Below, piece after piece: positions 24,425 to 33,066 of a DNA stretch of 64,000 bases. Under the pieces are notes generated by a model that was not told the origin of the DNA, ran no database searches, and saw only the letters and a program-made list of their open reading frames with translations. Where the stretch lies: assembly GCA_004297005.1 (NCBI GenBank), contig SCVA01000024.1:124001-188000 (forward strand), in the 5' to 3' direction. Both the position numbers and the translations under genes were made by a program. The DNA is from Nevskiaceae bacterium. Its GTDB lineage: Bacteria; Pseudomonadota; Gammaproteobacteria; Nevskiales; Nevskiaceae. The first letter of the stretch is position 1. Each line of letters opens with the position of its first letter.

Positions 24425-27346
24425 ATGCGCCATCTGCCCGCCTTCGCCCTCGCCCTGCTGCTGGCCGCCTGCAGCGACTCGCCCAGCGGTGACGGCGGCC
24501 AGCCCGGCCAAGGTGGCGACCCGCGCCGTTTCCAGCTGACGGTCAGTGTCGAGGGCAAAGGCCAGCTGGTCTCCGCACCCTCCGGCATCGTCTGCGGCAG
24601 CGATTGCAGCGAGAGCTATGCCGATGGCGCGGTGATCAGCCTCACCGCCAGCCCGGAGGCCGGGCAGAGTTTCCTGGGCTGGGGCGGCGCCTGCGCCGGC
24701 AGCAACCCGCTGTGCACCCTGGTGCTGCACGCCGACACCACGGTCAGCGCCCGCTTCAGCAGCAACAGCGCGCAAGTCCTCAAGCTCAGCCGCGAGGGCC
24801 AGGGCACGGTCAGCAGCGATCTGCCCGGCATCGACTGCGGCGAGCGCTGCGAGGCCGGCTTCGCCACCGACAGCACGGTAAGCCTGAGTGCCGAAGCCGC
24901 GGCCGGCTGGCAGTTCGCCGGCTGGAGTGGCGATTGCAGCGGCAGCGCCGAATGCCGTCTGACCATGAACGCCGCCCGCAACGTCGGCGCCCGCTTCACC
25001 GCCCTGCCCGCTGCCGCGCCCCAGGGCAGCTGGCTGGCCGGCGACATGCATGTGCATACCGACCATTCCGCCGACGGCTCGCTGCCGCGCCAGCTGCTCG
25101 ATGGCCGTGGCCCCGGCAATGTCAGCGTCGCCGACCAGATCGGCCAGGGCGCGCTCTCCGGCCTCGACTGGATGCCGATCACCGATCACCGCACCTACGA
25201 CCAGCACTACGACCCGCTGTGGACCAGCGACCAGCTGCTGCTGATCCCCGGCGAGGAGGCCAACGGCAGCCCGCATGCCAACCCGATCGGCGCGGTGGAC
25301 TGGGTGGTGCAGGGCGCCAACTATCCCGGCCGGCCGGGTTGGGCGGTGCTGCAGACCTCGATCTGGGACGCCCACAGCCAGGGCGCGGTGTGGAGCCACA
25401 ACCACCCGGACGACGGCCATCTCAATGACGACGGCACGCCCAACGAGCGCGCCAACGCCATCGGTGCCGACGCGATGGAGATCTGGAACCGCGGCAGCGG
25501 CATCGAGGCCGAGCTGAAGTACGCCGAGGGCCTGTGGAACGCCGGTTACCGCTTCAGCGGCGTCGGCGGCTCCGACAACCATTTCCGCGAACTCTGGCTG
25601 CTCGCCGGCCCCGGCCAGCCGGCTACCCAGGCCTACGCCGGCGAAACCAGCGAGCGCGCCATCCTGCAGGGCCTGCAACGCGGCCGTGTCCATCTCAAGG
25701 GAGGCAACAACGCACTGTTCCCGACACTGAGCCTGGAAGCCGATCTCGATGGCGACGGCGTCTACGAGGCAATGGCCGGCGACGAGCGGGTGGCAGCGCC
25801 CGGCAGCAGCGGCAAGCTGCGGCTGCGCATCCAGAACGCCATCGGCAGCACGGTCACGCTCTACCGCAATCCGGGCAAGAACGCCGGCGCGGTGGTCGCC
25901 AGCTACACGCCGTTCCAGCTCGAACAGATCCACGAGATCGACATCCAGGCCGAGGACGCCCACAGCTGGTACTACGCCGAGGCGCGCGGCCTGGGCTTCG
26001 ACAGCCTCAACACCAACGACATCGCCAGCATCTTCAACCCGGTACATCTGGTCGATGCGCGCCAGGCGATCACCGCGCCGATCTTCATCGGCCCCAGCCT
26101 CGCCAGCCCGCAGCCGACCGAGGCAATCCCGGCCGAAATCGCTGGCGACGACGGCGCCCGCCGGCTGTTCGGCAGCCTCGGCCGATTCGCCGGCTTCCCC
26201 GACCTCGCGGTCAGCGAGGGACTGCGCCATCTGGTCGCCGAAGTGCACGAGGAAGGCAGCACCAAGGTGATGTACCGCCGCATCGCCGCCGACGGTCGCG
26301 CCGCCCCTGCGCTGGACCTCGCACCCGCCAGCCGCAGTGCGCGCTTCCCTCGCATCGCCGCGCGCGGCCAGGAGGTCTGGGTGGTCTGGCAGGATGAGCG
26401 CGCCGGCCAGGTGCCGCGCCGGCCGGCGGTCTATCTGCGCCATTCCAGCGACGGCGGCCTGAGCTGGCAGCCGGAACAGGCGCTGCGCGCCATCGCCGGC
26501 CGCGCCGAGCGACCGGTGGTCGCGCTACGCCCGGATGGCAAGCCGGTGGTGGCCTGGCAGGAGATCCGCGCCGCCGAACCGATGGACGTGTTCGTGCAGC
26601 TGCTGGGTGTGGATGCCGAGCCGGTGAACGTCAGCCGCGTCGGCAAGAGCTTCCAGGCCGCCAATCTGTTCGACAGCCGCAGCGCCATCTACCCGGCCTC
26701 GGTGTGGCCGACGCTGGCGGTGCGCGCCGACGGCCGGATCGCCCTGGCCTACCACGACGACCGTACCGACCCCGATCCGCTGTGGACCGGCCAGACCCTG
26801 AGCGGCGACAGCAGCGACGTCGACAACTGGCAGATCCGCGTCCACACCCGCGCCGTCGATGGCGACTGGAGCGAGGCGGCCAGCCTGGGCGCCGACGACC
26901 GCGCCGACCGCCACGCGGCGCTGGCCTACGCCGGCGACGGCAGCCTGATCTGCGTCTGGGACAGCAAGACCCTCGACGCCGCCGGCGCCAATCTCTCGAT
27001 CCGCCACGCGCGCTCCACCGACGACGGCGCCAGCTTCCTCACCGCCGAGACCCTGCTCGGCGGCGAGGAGCAGGCCTTCAGCCAGTACCCGCGCCTGGGC
27101 GTCGACGCCGATGGCCGGGTGCGCGCGGTGTGGACCGACAACCGCTCGGCCGACTGGCGCTGGAAGACCATGACCGCGGTATTCGACACCGCCCAGGGTT
27201 GGAGCGCCGGCACACTGCTTACCGGGCCGGGCAACAACACCTGGGCGACGACGGCCGGTGGCGAGCTCGTGTTCGCCAGCAGCCGCAACACCCAGCGCCC
27301 GCAGCGTGACCCCACCCAGCAAGTGTTCCTGCGGACCCTCCCTTGA
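24425..27346 (+). CDS. lipoprotein with InlB-type repeats, PHP-like metallohydrolase domain and beta-propeller
   Basis: A 973-residue protein. Lipobox LLAAC gives Cys16. Two divergent InlB B-repeats follow (about 35-112 and 117-192; GWGGACAGSN, GWSGDCSGSAEC). Residues about 200-560 form a PHP/CehA-McbA-like metallohydrolase: metal motif GDMHVHTDHSADG with H209 and H211, then MPITDHRTYD, SHNHPDDGH and GVGGSDNHF, which together supply the His/Asp ligands expected for a metal site. The C-terminal 380 residues hold Asp-box-like motifs (SSDGGLSWQ, STDDGASFL) of a sialidase-type beta-propeller. It should be a surface or periplasmic lipoprotein hydrolysing a phosphoester or amide, the propeller possibly binding substrate. 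The actual substrate is unknown. Transcribed alone, 127 bases from divergent proS. Confidence 0.8.
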   Translation: MRHLPAFALALLLAACSDSPSGDGGQPGQGGDPRRFQLTVSVEGKGQLVSAPSGIVCGSDCSESYADGAVISLTASPEAGQSFLGWGGACAGSNPLCTLVLHADTTVSARFSSNSAQVLKLSREGQGTVSSDLPGIDCGERCEAGFATDSTVSLSAEAAAGWQFAGWSGDCSGSAECRLTMNAARNVGARFTALPAAAPQGSWLAGDMHVHTDHSADGSLPRQLLDGRGPGNVSVADQIGQGALSGLDWMPITDHRTYDQHYDPLWTSDQLLLIPGEEANGSPHANPIGAVDWVVQGANYPGRPGWAVLQTSIWDAHSQGAVWSHNHPDDGHLNDDGTPNERANAIGADAMEIWNRGSGIEAELKYAEGLWNAGYRFSGVGGSDNHFRELWLLAGPGQPATQAYAGETSERAILQGLQRGRVHLKGGNNALFPTLSLEADLDGDGVYEAMAGDERVAAPGSSGKLRLRIQNAIGSTVTLYRNPGKNAGAVVASYTPFQLEQIHEIDIQAEDAHSWYYAEARGLGFDSLNTNDIASIFNPVHLVDARQAITAPIFIGPSLASPQPTEAIPAEIAGDDGARRLFGSLGRFAGFPDLAVSEGLRHLVAEVHEEGSTKVMYRRIAADGRAAPALDLAPASRSARFPRIAARGQEVWVVWQDERAGQVPRRPAVYLRHSSDGGLSWQPEQALRAIAGRAERPVVALRPDGKPVVAWQEIRAAEPMDVFVQLLGVDAEPVNVSRVGKSFQAANLFDSRSAIYPASVWPTLAVRADGRIALAYHDDRTDPDPLWTGQTLSGDSSDVDNWQIRVHTRAVDGDWSEAASLGADDRADRHAALAYAGDGSLICVWDSKTLDAAGANLSIRHARSTDDGASFLTAETLLGGEEQAFSQYPRLGVDADGRVRAVWTDNRSADWRWKTMTAVFDTAQGWSAGTLLTGPGNNTWATTAGGELVFASSRNTQRPQRDPTQQVFLRTLP

Positions 27347-27363
27347 GCTGCGAGCCGGCATCT

Positions 27364-27388
27364 GCGCCGAGGGGCGCTGGTAATTTTT
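27364..27388 (+). terminator. weak intrinsic terminator after the PHP/propeller lipoprotein gene
   Basis: Stem GCGCC/GGCGC with a 4-base loop (27364-27377) is followed, after six bases, by TTTTT. The stem is short, so it is at best a weak terminator, 18 bases after the stop codon. Confidence 0.4.
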
Positions 27389-27497
27389 ACCCGCGCCTGC
27401 GCTCAGGCCGGATTTCGCCCCGGTTCTTGCTAGTGGAAGGCCCGCGTCCGTACTCTCGGCCGCGACCCGCCTTAGCCTGAATCGGAGCCCCAACCTC

Positions 27498-28946
27498 GTG
27501 GATGCCCTCGTCAACGCCGTCAACAACCTGATCTGGAGCAAGGCGCTGATCGCCCTCTGCCTGGGCGCCGGTCTGTATTTCTCGATCCGTACCCGCTTCA
27601 TGCAGGTGCGCGGCCTGGCCGAGATGCTGCGGCTGATGTTGCAGGGCAACAGTTCGGCCTCGGGCGTGTCCTCCTTCCAGGCATTGGCGATGTCGCTGTC
27701 CGGCCGGGTCGGCATCGGCAACATCGCTGGTGTCGCCACCGCCATCGCCTATGGCGGCCCTGGCGCGGTGTTCTGGATGTGGATGGTCGCCTTCCTTGGC
27801 GCCTCCACCGCCTATATCGAATCAACGCTGGCGCAGATCTACAAGGAGAAGGACGAGCAGGGGCAGTATCGCGGCGGCCCCGCCTACTACATTGAAAAGG
27901 CGATGGGCCAGAAGTGGTACGCCTGGATCTTCGCGGTGGCGACCATACTCGCCACCGGCCTGCTGCTGCCGGGCGTCCAGGCCAATGGCATCGCCTCCAG
28001 CATGCAGGCCGCCTGGGGCGTGCCGCCGCTGGCGACCGCCATCGGCATCGGCCTGGTGCTGGGCTTCATCATCTTCGGCGGCTTGCGCCGCATCGCCGTC
28101 TTCGCGGAGTTGGTGGTGCCGTTCATGGCCCTGGCCTACATCCTGGTGGCGTTGGCGATCCTGATCGTCAACGCTGGCAAGGTACCGGAAGTCATTGCCC
28201 TAGTGTTCCGCAGCGCTTTCGGCTTCGAGGCGGCGTTCGGCGCGGTACTGGGCCTGGCGGTGGAATGGGGCGTGAAGCGCGGCATCTACTCCAACGAAGC
28301 CGGCCAGGGCACCGGCCCGCACCCGGCCGCCGCCGCCGAGGTCAGCCATCCGGCCAAGCAGGGCTATGTGCAGGCCTTCTCGATCTATGTGGACACGCTG
28401 ATGGTCTGCTCGGCGACCGCTTTCATGATCCTCGCCACCGGCAAGTACAACGTCATCAACCCCAATGGCGGCCTGCTGGTGGAAGCCCTGCCCGGCATCG
28501 AACCCGGCCCCGGTTTCGCGCAGAACGCGGTGAGCACGGTGCTCGCCGGACAGGGCCCGGGCTTCGTGGCACTGGCGATCATGTTCTTTGCCTTCACCAC
28601 CATCGTCGCCTACTACTACATGGCGGAAACCAACATCGCCTACATCAATCGCAAGGTGCATCGTCCCTGGATGATCCTGGCACTGCGGGTAGGCATCCTG
28701 GCCGCGGTGGTCTACGGCACCGTGCGCAGCGCCAGCACCGCCTGGGCGCTGGGCGACATCGGCGTGGGCCTGATGGCCTGGCTGAACATCGTCGCCATCC
28801 TGATCCTTCAAAAGCCGGCGCTGCTGGCGCTGAAGGACTACGAGGCGCAGAAGAAAGCCGGCAAGGACCCGGTGTTCGATCCCGATGCGCTGGGCATCAA
28901 GAACGCCGAACTGTGGAAAGAGATCAACCCGCCCAAGCGCGACTGA
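27498..28946 (+). CDS. alanine/glycine:cation symporter (AGCS family)
   Basis: A 482-residue membrane protein with about eleven hydrophobic segments. AGCS features: TRFMQVRGLAEMLRLM early, the conserved SSFQALAMSLSGRVGIGNIA with the GxGN motif, GGPGAVFWMWMVAFLGASTA and YRGGPAYYIEKAMG, later GIYSNEAGQGTGPHPAAAAE. These symporters take up alanine or glycine with Na+ or H+. The start is GTG at 27498 in the ORF; an in-frame alternative would lose the first membrane segment. A 151-base leader precedes it; I saw no glycine riboswitch core there. The sugE gene begins 48 bases after the stop but is probably independent. Confidence 0.93.
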   Translation: MDALVNAVNNLIWSKALIALCLGAGLYFSIRTRFMQVRGLAEMLRLMLQGNSSASGVSSFQALAMSLSGRVGIGNIAGVATAIAYGGPGAVFWMWMVAFLGASTAYIESTLAQIYKEKDEQGQYRGGPAYYIEKAMGQKWYAWIFAVATILATGLLLPGVQANGIASSMQAAWGVPPLATAIGIGLVLGFIIFGGLRRIAVFAELVVPFMALAYILVALAILIVNAGKVPEVIALVFRSAFGFEAAFGAVLGLAVEWGVKRGIYSNEAGQGTGPHPAAAAEVSHPAKQGYVQAFSIYVDTLMVCSATAFMILATGKYNVINPNGGLLVEALPGIEPGPGFAQNAVSTVLAGQGPGFVALAIMFFAFTTIVAYYYMAETNIAYINRKVHRPWMILALRVGILAAVVYGTVRSASTAWALGDIGVGLMAWLNIVAILILQKPALLALKDYEAQKKAGKDPVFDPDALGIKNAELWKEINPPKRD

Positions 28947-28994
28947 GCGGCCTTGAACCGTTAGTCTCGGGCCAGGCAAACGGAGACGGCGCGG

Positions 28995-29315
28995 ATGGCC
29001 TGGGCACTGCTGGTACTGGCGGGACTGCTGGAAATCGTCTGGGCCCTGGGCCTGAAGCACACCGAGGGCTTCAGCCGCCTCTGGCCCAGCGTCTGGACGC
29101 TGGCGGCGATGGCCGCCAGCTTTACCTTGCTCAGCCTTGCACTCAAGACCCTGCCGGTTGGCACGGGCTACGCGGTCTGGGTCGGCATCGGCGCGGTCGG
29201 CACCGCCGTCGTCGGTATCGTCTGGCTGGGCGAGCCGGTCAATGCCGGGCGGTTACTGAGCCTGAGCCTGATTGTGGTCGGCATCATCGGACTGAAGCTG
29301 TCCACCCAGGGCTAG
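28995..29315 (+). CDS. sugE: SugE/Gdx-type small multidrug resistance transporter
   Basis: A 106-residue, four-helix SMR protein. The central Glu is E13 in [17 protein letters not shown], and the W-x-x-L-K-x-T motif right after it is typical of the SugE/Gdx subgroup rather than EmrE. Known Gdx proteins export guanidinium in exchange for protons as dual-topology dimers; others confer resistance to quaternary ammonium compounds. Many sugE genes are preceded by guanidine riboswitches, but only 48 bases separate this one from the upstream gene and I found none. Neighbours do not indicate a shared pathway. Confidence 0.92.
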   Translation: MAWALLVLAGLLEIVWALGLKHTEGFSRLWPSVWTLAAMAASFTLLSLALKTLPVGTGYAVWVGIGAVGTAVVGIVWLGEPVNAGRLLSLSLIVVGIIGLKLSTQG

Positions 29316-29398
29316 CGCGAAAGTGCCTCCTCCGTGAGGGCGAGCCGACACCGTGCGGTGAATGCTACAAACACCGGCACCTGCCAACGGAACCCACC

Positions 29399-29725
29399 AT
29401 GCCCCGCCCGCTCTACCAGGCCTTGCTGCTGCTGCTCGGCCTGGGTTTCGCCGCCGCCTTCGCGCTGATCGTACTGCCGCCGCTGGCCGCCGACCCCGAT
29501 GTGCTGGCCGCCTTCGCCGCCGGCTTCGTAAATCCGTATGCCTCCGGCTACGCGCTGGACGCGATCTCCTGCTGGATGTTGCTGCTGGTCTGGGTGATCT
29601 ACGAACGCCAGTGCCATGGCATCCGCCACGGCTGGCTGGCGGTGCTGCTCGGGGTGGCGCCCGGCGTCGCGACCGGGCTGGCGTTCTACCTGCTGCTGCG
29701 CCTGCGCCAGCAACCACGCCTCTAG
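29399..29725 (+). CDS. DUF2834 membrane protein
   Basis: A 108-residue protein with three predicted membrane segments: YQALLLLLGLGFAAAFALIV, AISCWMLLLVWVIYE and AVLLGVAPGVATGLAFYLLL. The middle portion FAAGFVNPYASGYALDAISC followed by a Glu-containing helix (WVIYERQCHGI) fits the DUF2834 family of small membrane proteins, whose function is unknown. I take the ATG at 29399. The basic C-terminus (LRLRQQ) suggests the cytoplasmic end. The gene is 87 bases before an acyltransferase gene in the same orientation. Confidence 0.75.
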   Translation: MPRPLYQALLLLLGLGFAAAFALIVLPPLAADPDVLAAFAAGFVNPYASGYALDAISCWMLLLVWVIYERQCHGIRHGWLAVLLGVAPGVATGLAFYLLLRLRQQPRL

Positions 29726-29812
29726 CAGAAAAGTCGGTGCCTGGCTTCGCGCACAATACGCGCGCTTTCCACTCCCTTCGACCGTCCGGTTTTCGCCAAT
29801 GAGACTGCCTTC

Positions 29813-30454
29813 ATGAACCTGCGCATCGGTGCACAGGTTCCACGCCGCGGCAACGCGTTTTCCCGGGGCCTCGCCCGCCTGGTACTGCGCCTGATGGGAT
29901 GGCGCCTGGAAGGGGAGCTTCCGGACCTGCCGAAGATGGTCCTGATCGGCGCACCACACACGTCCAACATGGACGGCGTCATCGGCCTGGGCACCCTCAT
30001 GGCCCTGGGCCTGGATGCCGGCACCATGATCAAGGACAGCGCCTTCAAGGGCCCCATGGGGCCGCTGCTGCGCTGGTTCGGCGCCATCCCGATCAACCGC
30101 AAGAGCCCCAAGGGCGTGATCGAGCAGAGTGTCGATGCCTTCAACAGCAAGCCCTCGCTGCTGCTGCTGATCGCGCCGGAAGGCACCCGCCACGCCGCCC
30201 CGGACTGGAAACGCGGCTACTACCACATCGCCCTGGGCGCCCAGGTGCCGGTGCTCCCGGCCGCCGCCGACTATCGCAAGAAGGTCGTCACCTTTGGCCC
30301 ACTGCTGCACCCGAGTGGCGACTATCCGGCCGACTTCGCCAAGCTGCTCGCCTTCTACGGCCGGCATCTGGCACCAAGGCATCCGGCGCGGCTGTCCAAG
30401 CCCCTCTGCGAGCTGGCGGGCCTGCCCTGGCGACCGGAAGCCGACGACGACTGA
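29813..30454 (+). CDS. lysophospholipid acyltransferase family protein (PlsC-like)
   Basis: A 213-residue protein with the four glycerophospholipid acyltransferase motifs in reduced form: block I APHTSNMD (HxxxxD), block II around GPLLRWFGAIPINRK, block III IAPEGTRHAAPDWKRGYYHI and block IV VPVLPAAADYRK. It lacks a long N-terminal membrane domain and has only short hydrophobic stretches. Such enzymes transfer acyl groups to glycerol-phosphate or other lipids; this short subgroup is often annotated 1-acyl-sn-glycerol-3-phosphate acyltransferase-like and its substrate is uncertain. The following metallo-hydrolase gene starts 13 bases downstream, so the two are probably in one operon. Confidence 0.87.
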   Translation: MNLRIGAQVPRRGNAFSRGLARLVLRLMGWRLEGELPDLPKMVLIGAPHTSNMDGVIGLGTLMALGLDAGTMIKDSAFKGPMGPLLRWFGAIPINRKSPKGVIEQSVDAFNSKPSLLLLIAPEGTRHAAPDWKRGYYHIALGAQVPVLPAAADYRKKVVTFGPLLHPSGDYPADFAKLLAFYGRHLAPRHPARLSKPLCELAGLPWRPEADDD

Positions 30455-30467
30455 GAGGACACTCGCC

Positions 30468-31430
30468 ATGGACATGACGCCTTTCCCCGCCCAGGACCTC
30501 AGCCACGGTATCACCTGCCTCGACACGCTTCAGGAGCGGCCGGGCATGGCCTGCTGCTACCTGCTGGAGCGCGGCGACGACCTCGCCTTCGTCGAAGCCG
30601 GCACCTCGCCCGGCGTGCCGCGCCTGCTGGCCGAACTCGATGCCCGCGGCCTGGCCCGAGAGCGTGTGCGCTACGTGATCGTCACTCATGTGCACCTGGA
30701 TCACGCCGGTGGCGCCGGCCTGCTGCTGAGTCAACTGCCCCAGGCCAAGCTGGTGGTGCATCCTCGCGGCGCCCGACACCTGATCGATCCCTCCAAGCTG
30801 ATCGCCGGTGCGACCGCCGTCTATGGCGCCGACGCGGTGGCGGCGATGTATGGCGAGATCGTCGCCGCGCCCGCCGAGCGCGTGATCGCTCCCGCCGATG
30901 GCGAGTCCCTGCCCTTTGGTCGTGGTCAACTGCAATTCATCGACTCGCCCGGCCACGCCCGCCATCACTTCAGTGTTTGGGACGCCGAGAGCCGCGGCTT
31001 CTTCACCGGCGATACCTTCGGCCTGTCCTACCGCGACTTCGACGACGCCGCCGGTCCCTGGCTGATCCCGACCACCACGCCGGTGCAGTTCGAGCCCGAA
31101 GCCTGGTATCAGACCCTGGACCGCTATCTGAGCTACGCGCCACGGCGCATGTACCTGACCCATTACGGCGCGGTGGACCAGGTGCTGCTGCTGACCGAGC
31201 GCCTGCGCGCCGGCATCATCCGCTACGCCGCGCTGGCGCGCAGCCTGGCGCAGGCGCCTGACCGTCATCAGGCGATCAAGGCCGCGCTGCGCGCCGATCT
31301 GCTGTCCGATCTTGCCGCCCGCGGCCACCGGATGCCGGTGGCGCAGGTCGATGCCTTGCTCGCGACCGATCTCGAACTCAATGCCCAGGGCCTGGGTGTG
31401 TGGCTGGATGTCCAGGAAAGCAAGTCATGA
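30468..31430 (+). CDS. MBL-fold metallo-hydrolase
   Basis: A 320-residue metallo-beta-lactamase-fold enzyme. Metal motif THVHLDHAGG at about 77-86, then SPGHARHHFSVWD, FTGDTFG and a C-terminal MYLTHYGAVD give the HxHxDH, His, Asp and His ligand set of a dinuclear zinc or iron hydrolase. I chose the ATG at 30468 after GAGAGGAC; the frame is open upstream but overlaps the acyltransferase gene. Hydroxyacylglutathione hydrolase and lactonase relatives share this fold; the GPWLIPTTTPVQFEP middle part marks a subgroup of unknown substrate. Its stop overlaps the next start (ATGA at 31427), so it is coupled to the esterase gene. Confidence 0.88.
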   Translation: MDMTPFPAQDLSHGITCLDTLQERPGMACCYLLERGDDLAFVEAGTSPGVPRLLAELDARGLARERVRYVIVTHVHLDHAGGAGLLLSQLPQAKLVVHPRGARHLIDPSKLIAGATAVYGADAVAAMYGEIVAAPAERVIAPADGESLPFGRGQLQFIDSPGHARHHFSVWDAESRGFFTGDTFGLSYRDFDDAAGPWLIPTTTPVQFEPEAWYQTLDRYLSYAPRRMYLTHYGAVDQVLLLTERLRAGIIRYAALARSLAQAPDRHQAIKAALRADLLSDLAARGHRMPVAQVDALLATDLELNAQGLGVWLDVQESKS

Positions 31431-32254
31431 ACTCCCTTCGTAAATCCCTGTTCCCGGCACTGCTTGTGCTGTCTGGCACACTAACCTTACCGGCTCACGC
31501 ATTGATTCCAGGGGTGCCCGAACCCTCCGCGCCGCCTGCTGCCGATGCCGCCACTGCACCCGAATCGGGTACTGCGGAACGCGACTACGCTCTGTACGTT
31601 CCACCGAAACTGGCGGCGGCGAAAACCCCGGCACCGCTGGTGGTGGTGCTCCACGACTCCAACCAGCGCTGTGCCGATCTAGTAGGTGCCTGGCGCGATC
31701 TCGCCGACGAGCAGGGCTTCATCGTTCTGGGTCCAAACTCTCTGGAACCGCGCCAATGGAGTCTTCAGGCGGACGGTCCAATGTTCGTTCACACGGTGAT
31801 CGAGGCCGTAAGGGCTCGGCACTCGGTGGACGTACGGAGGATCTACCTGTTCGGCTACTCTGCCGGCGGCCTCTACGCTCTGACCCTGGGCCTCCTGGAG
31901 TCGGAGTACTTCGCCGGCGTGGCCAGCTACGCCGCGCTGTGGAGACAGGAGTCCGACCAAGGCGCCTTGCAATTGCTACGGCGCAAGAAGCTGCCGGTAA
32001 AAATCATAATCGGCGAGGCCGACGCGCTCTACACCCGCGAGGCACACCGCAGCATGGAGCAGTCCCTGCGCCGGAAACGGGTGGCAGTCAGCAGCACGGT
32101 GATCGAAGGTCAGGGACACAGTTATGCCGACGTCGCCAGCGAGATCAACCGTCTGGCTTGGGCCTTTCTGAAGGACCAGAAACTACCCGGCGAGCCGGTC
32201 TACATCGACTACGGTCTCGACGAACAACCCGCCGCCGCGCCTGCTGCGCCCTAG
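31427..32254 (+). CDS. secreted alpha/beta-hydrolase (PHB depolymerase/esterase-like)
   Basis: A 275-residue protein. Residues 1-25 are a signal peptide (MNSLRKSLFPALLVLSGTL), followed by a Pro/Ala linker. The hydrolase domain has a strand-turn LVVVLHDSNQRCADLVGAW, the nucleophile elbow FGYSAGGLYA, Asp in IIGEADALYT and His in IEGQGHSYAD, completing a Ser-Asp-His triad. The arrangement resembles the polyhydroxybutyrate-depolymerase/feruloyl-esterase group. It should act in the periplasm or outside the cell. Its ATG lies within the stop region of the metallo-hydrolase gene, so they are translated together. A more mixed codon use than the neighbours hints at a later arrival, but this is a visual impression. 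Confidence 0.8.
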   Translation: MNSLRKSLFPALLVLSGTLTLPAHALIPGVPEPSAPPAADAATAPESGTAERDYALYVPPKLAAAKTPAPLVVVLHDSNQRCADLVGAWRDLADEQGFIVLGPNSLEPRQWSLQADGPMFVHTVIEAVRARHSVDVRRIYLFGYSAGGLYALTLGLLESEYFAGVASYAALWRQESDQGALQLLRRKKLPVKIIIGEADALYTREAHRSMEQSLRRKRVAVSSTVIEGQGHSYADVASEINRLAWAFLKDQKLPGEPVYIDYGLDEQPAAAPAAP

Positions 32255-32270
32255 TCCCCAGAACCGCGCC

Positions 32271-33044
32271 ATGAGTCTGAAAACCGAGGTCTACCTCAAT
32301 CTCCTGGCCGGCAGCCTGCGCGGCTGGCGCGGCACCCAGGCTTTCGCGCCGGCACGGTTGCAGCCGGCGCAGCCGCTCAAGCTCTACGACATCGAAGCCA
32401 GTCCCTACTGCCGGCTGGTGCGGGAAGCGCTCACCGAGCTGGACCTCGATGCATTGATTCTGCCCTGCCCCTTGGGCGGCACCCGCTTCCGGCCGGAGGC
32501 CGAGCGACTGGGCGGCAAGCAGCAGTTCCCCCTGCTGGTCGACGACAACACCGGCGTCTGCCTCTACGAGAGCGCCGACATCGTCGACTACCTGGGCAAG
32601 ACCTACGGCCGCCGGGTCCGTGGTCATGGTGTCCTGCGCCCCCTGTCGGTGCTCAGCTCCTACCTCGCCTCGGCCACGCAATGGCGCCCGAAGGCCGGAG
32701 TAAGCGGATTGAAGGCCAGCCCGTCCAAGGCGCCACCCCAGCCGCTAGAACTGTTCAGCTTCGAGGCCAGCCCGTTCTCCAAGCCGGTGCGGGCGCGGCT
32801 CTGCGAGCTGGAGCTGCCTTATCTGCTGCGCAACACCGGCAAGGGCGCCTGGAAGGACATGGGTCCGCCGAGCTTCCGCGACCGCCTGTTCAAGGGTGAA
32901 ATGGGCACCAGCCGCAACCGCCGCTGGCTGGCCGAGCACACCGGCAAGGTGCAGGTCCCCTATCTGATCGACCCCAACACCGGCACGGCGATGTACGAGT
33001 CGCGCCACATCCTGCGATACCTCAACCAGAACTATGCGGCCTGA
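32271..33044 (+). CDS. tandem glutathione S-transferase N-terminal (thioredoxin-fold) domain protein
   Basis: A 257-residue protein with two GST_N-type thioredoxin-fold domains and no helical GST C-terminal domain. The first (about 33-110) carries LYDIEASPYCRLVREALTEL with an SPYC motif; the second (about 160-257) repeats it as LFSFEASPFSKPVRARLCEL, with the Cys replaced by Ser. Both keep the cis-Pro region (QFPLLVD, QVPYLID) and the ending YESADIVDYL / YESRHILRYL. The pairing suggests internal duplication with only one domain redox-active. Such tandem proteins occur in proteobacteria and plastids; the function is unknown. The gene is followed after 22 bases by a VOC-family gene. Confidence 0.85.
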   Translation: MSLKTEVYLNLLAGSLRGWRGTQAFAPARLQPAQPLKLYDIEASPYCRLVREALTELDLDALILPCPLGGTRFRPEAERLGGKQQFPLLVDDNTGVCLYESADIVDYLGKTYGRRVRGHGVLRPLSVLSSYLASATQWRPKAGVSGLKASPSKAPPQPLELFSFEASPFSKPVRARLCELELPYLLRNTGKGAWKDMGPPSFRDRLFKGEMGTSRNRRWLAEHTGKVQVPYLIDPNTGTAMYESRHILRYLNQNYAA

Positions 33045-33066
33045 GCCGCACCAACAGGAGAACCCC

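Noticed and set aside
24386-26443. 685-residue minus-strand open frame opposite the PHP/propeller gene
   Set aside because: Composition is biased to Ala, Val and Gly with no motif; the plus-strand product has intact domains.
27347-27497. Glycine riboswitch before the alanine/glycine symporter
   Set aside because: I found no conserved tandem aptamer core; only a weak hairpin with a T-run near the previous stop.
28947-28994. Guanidine riboswitch before sugE
   Set aside because: Only 48 bases are available and no conserved ACGR-loop hairpin pair is visible.
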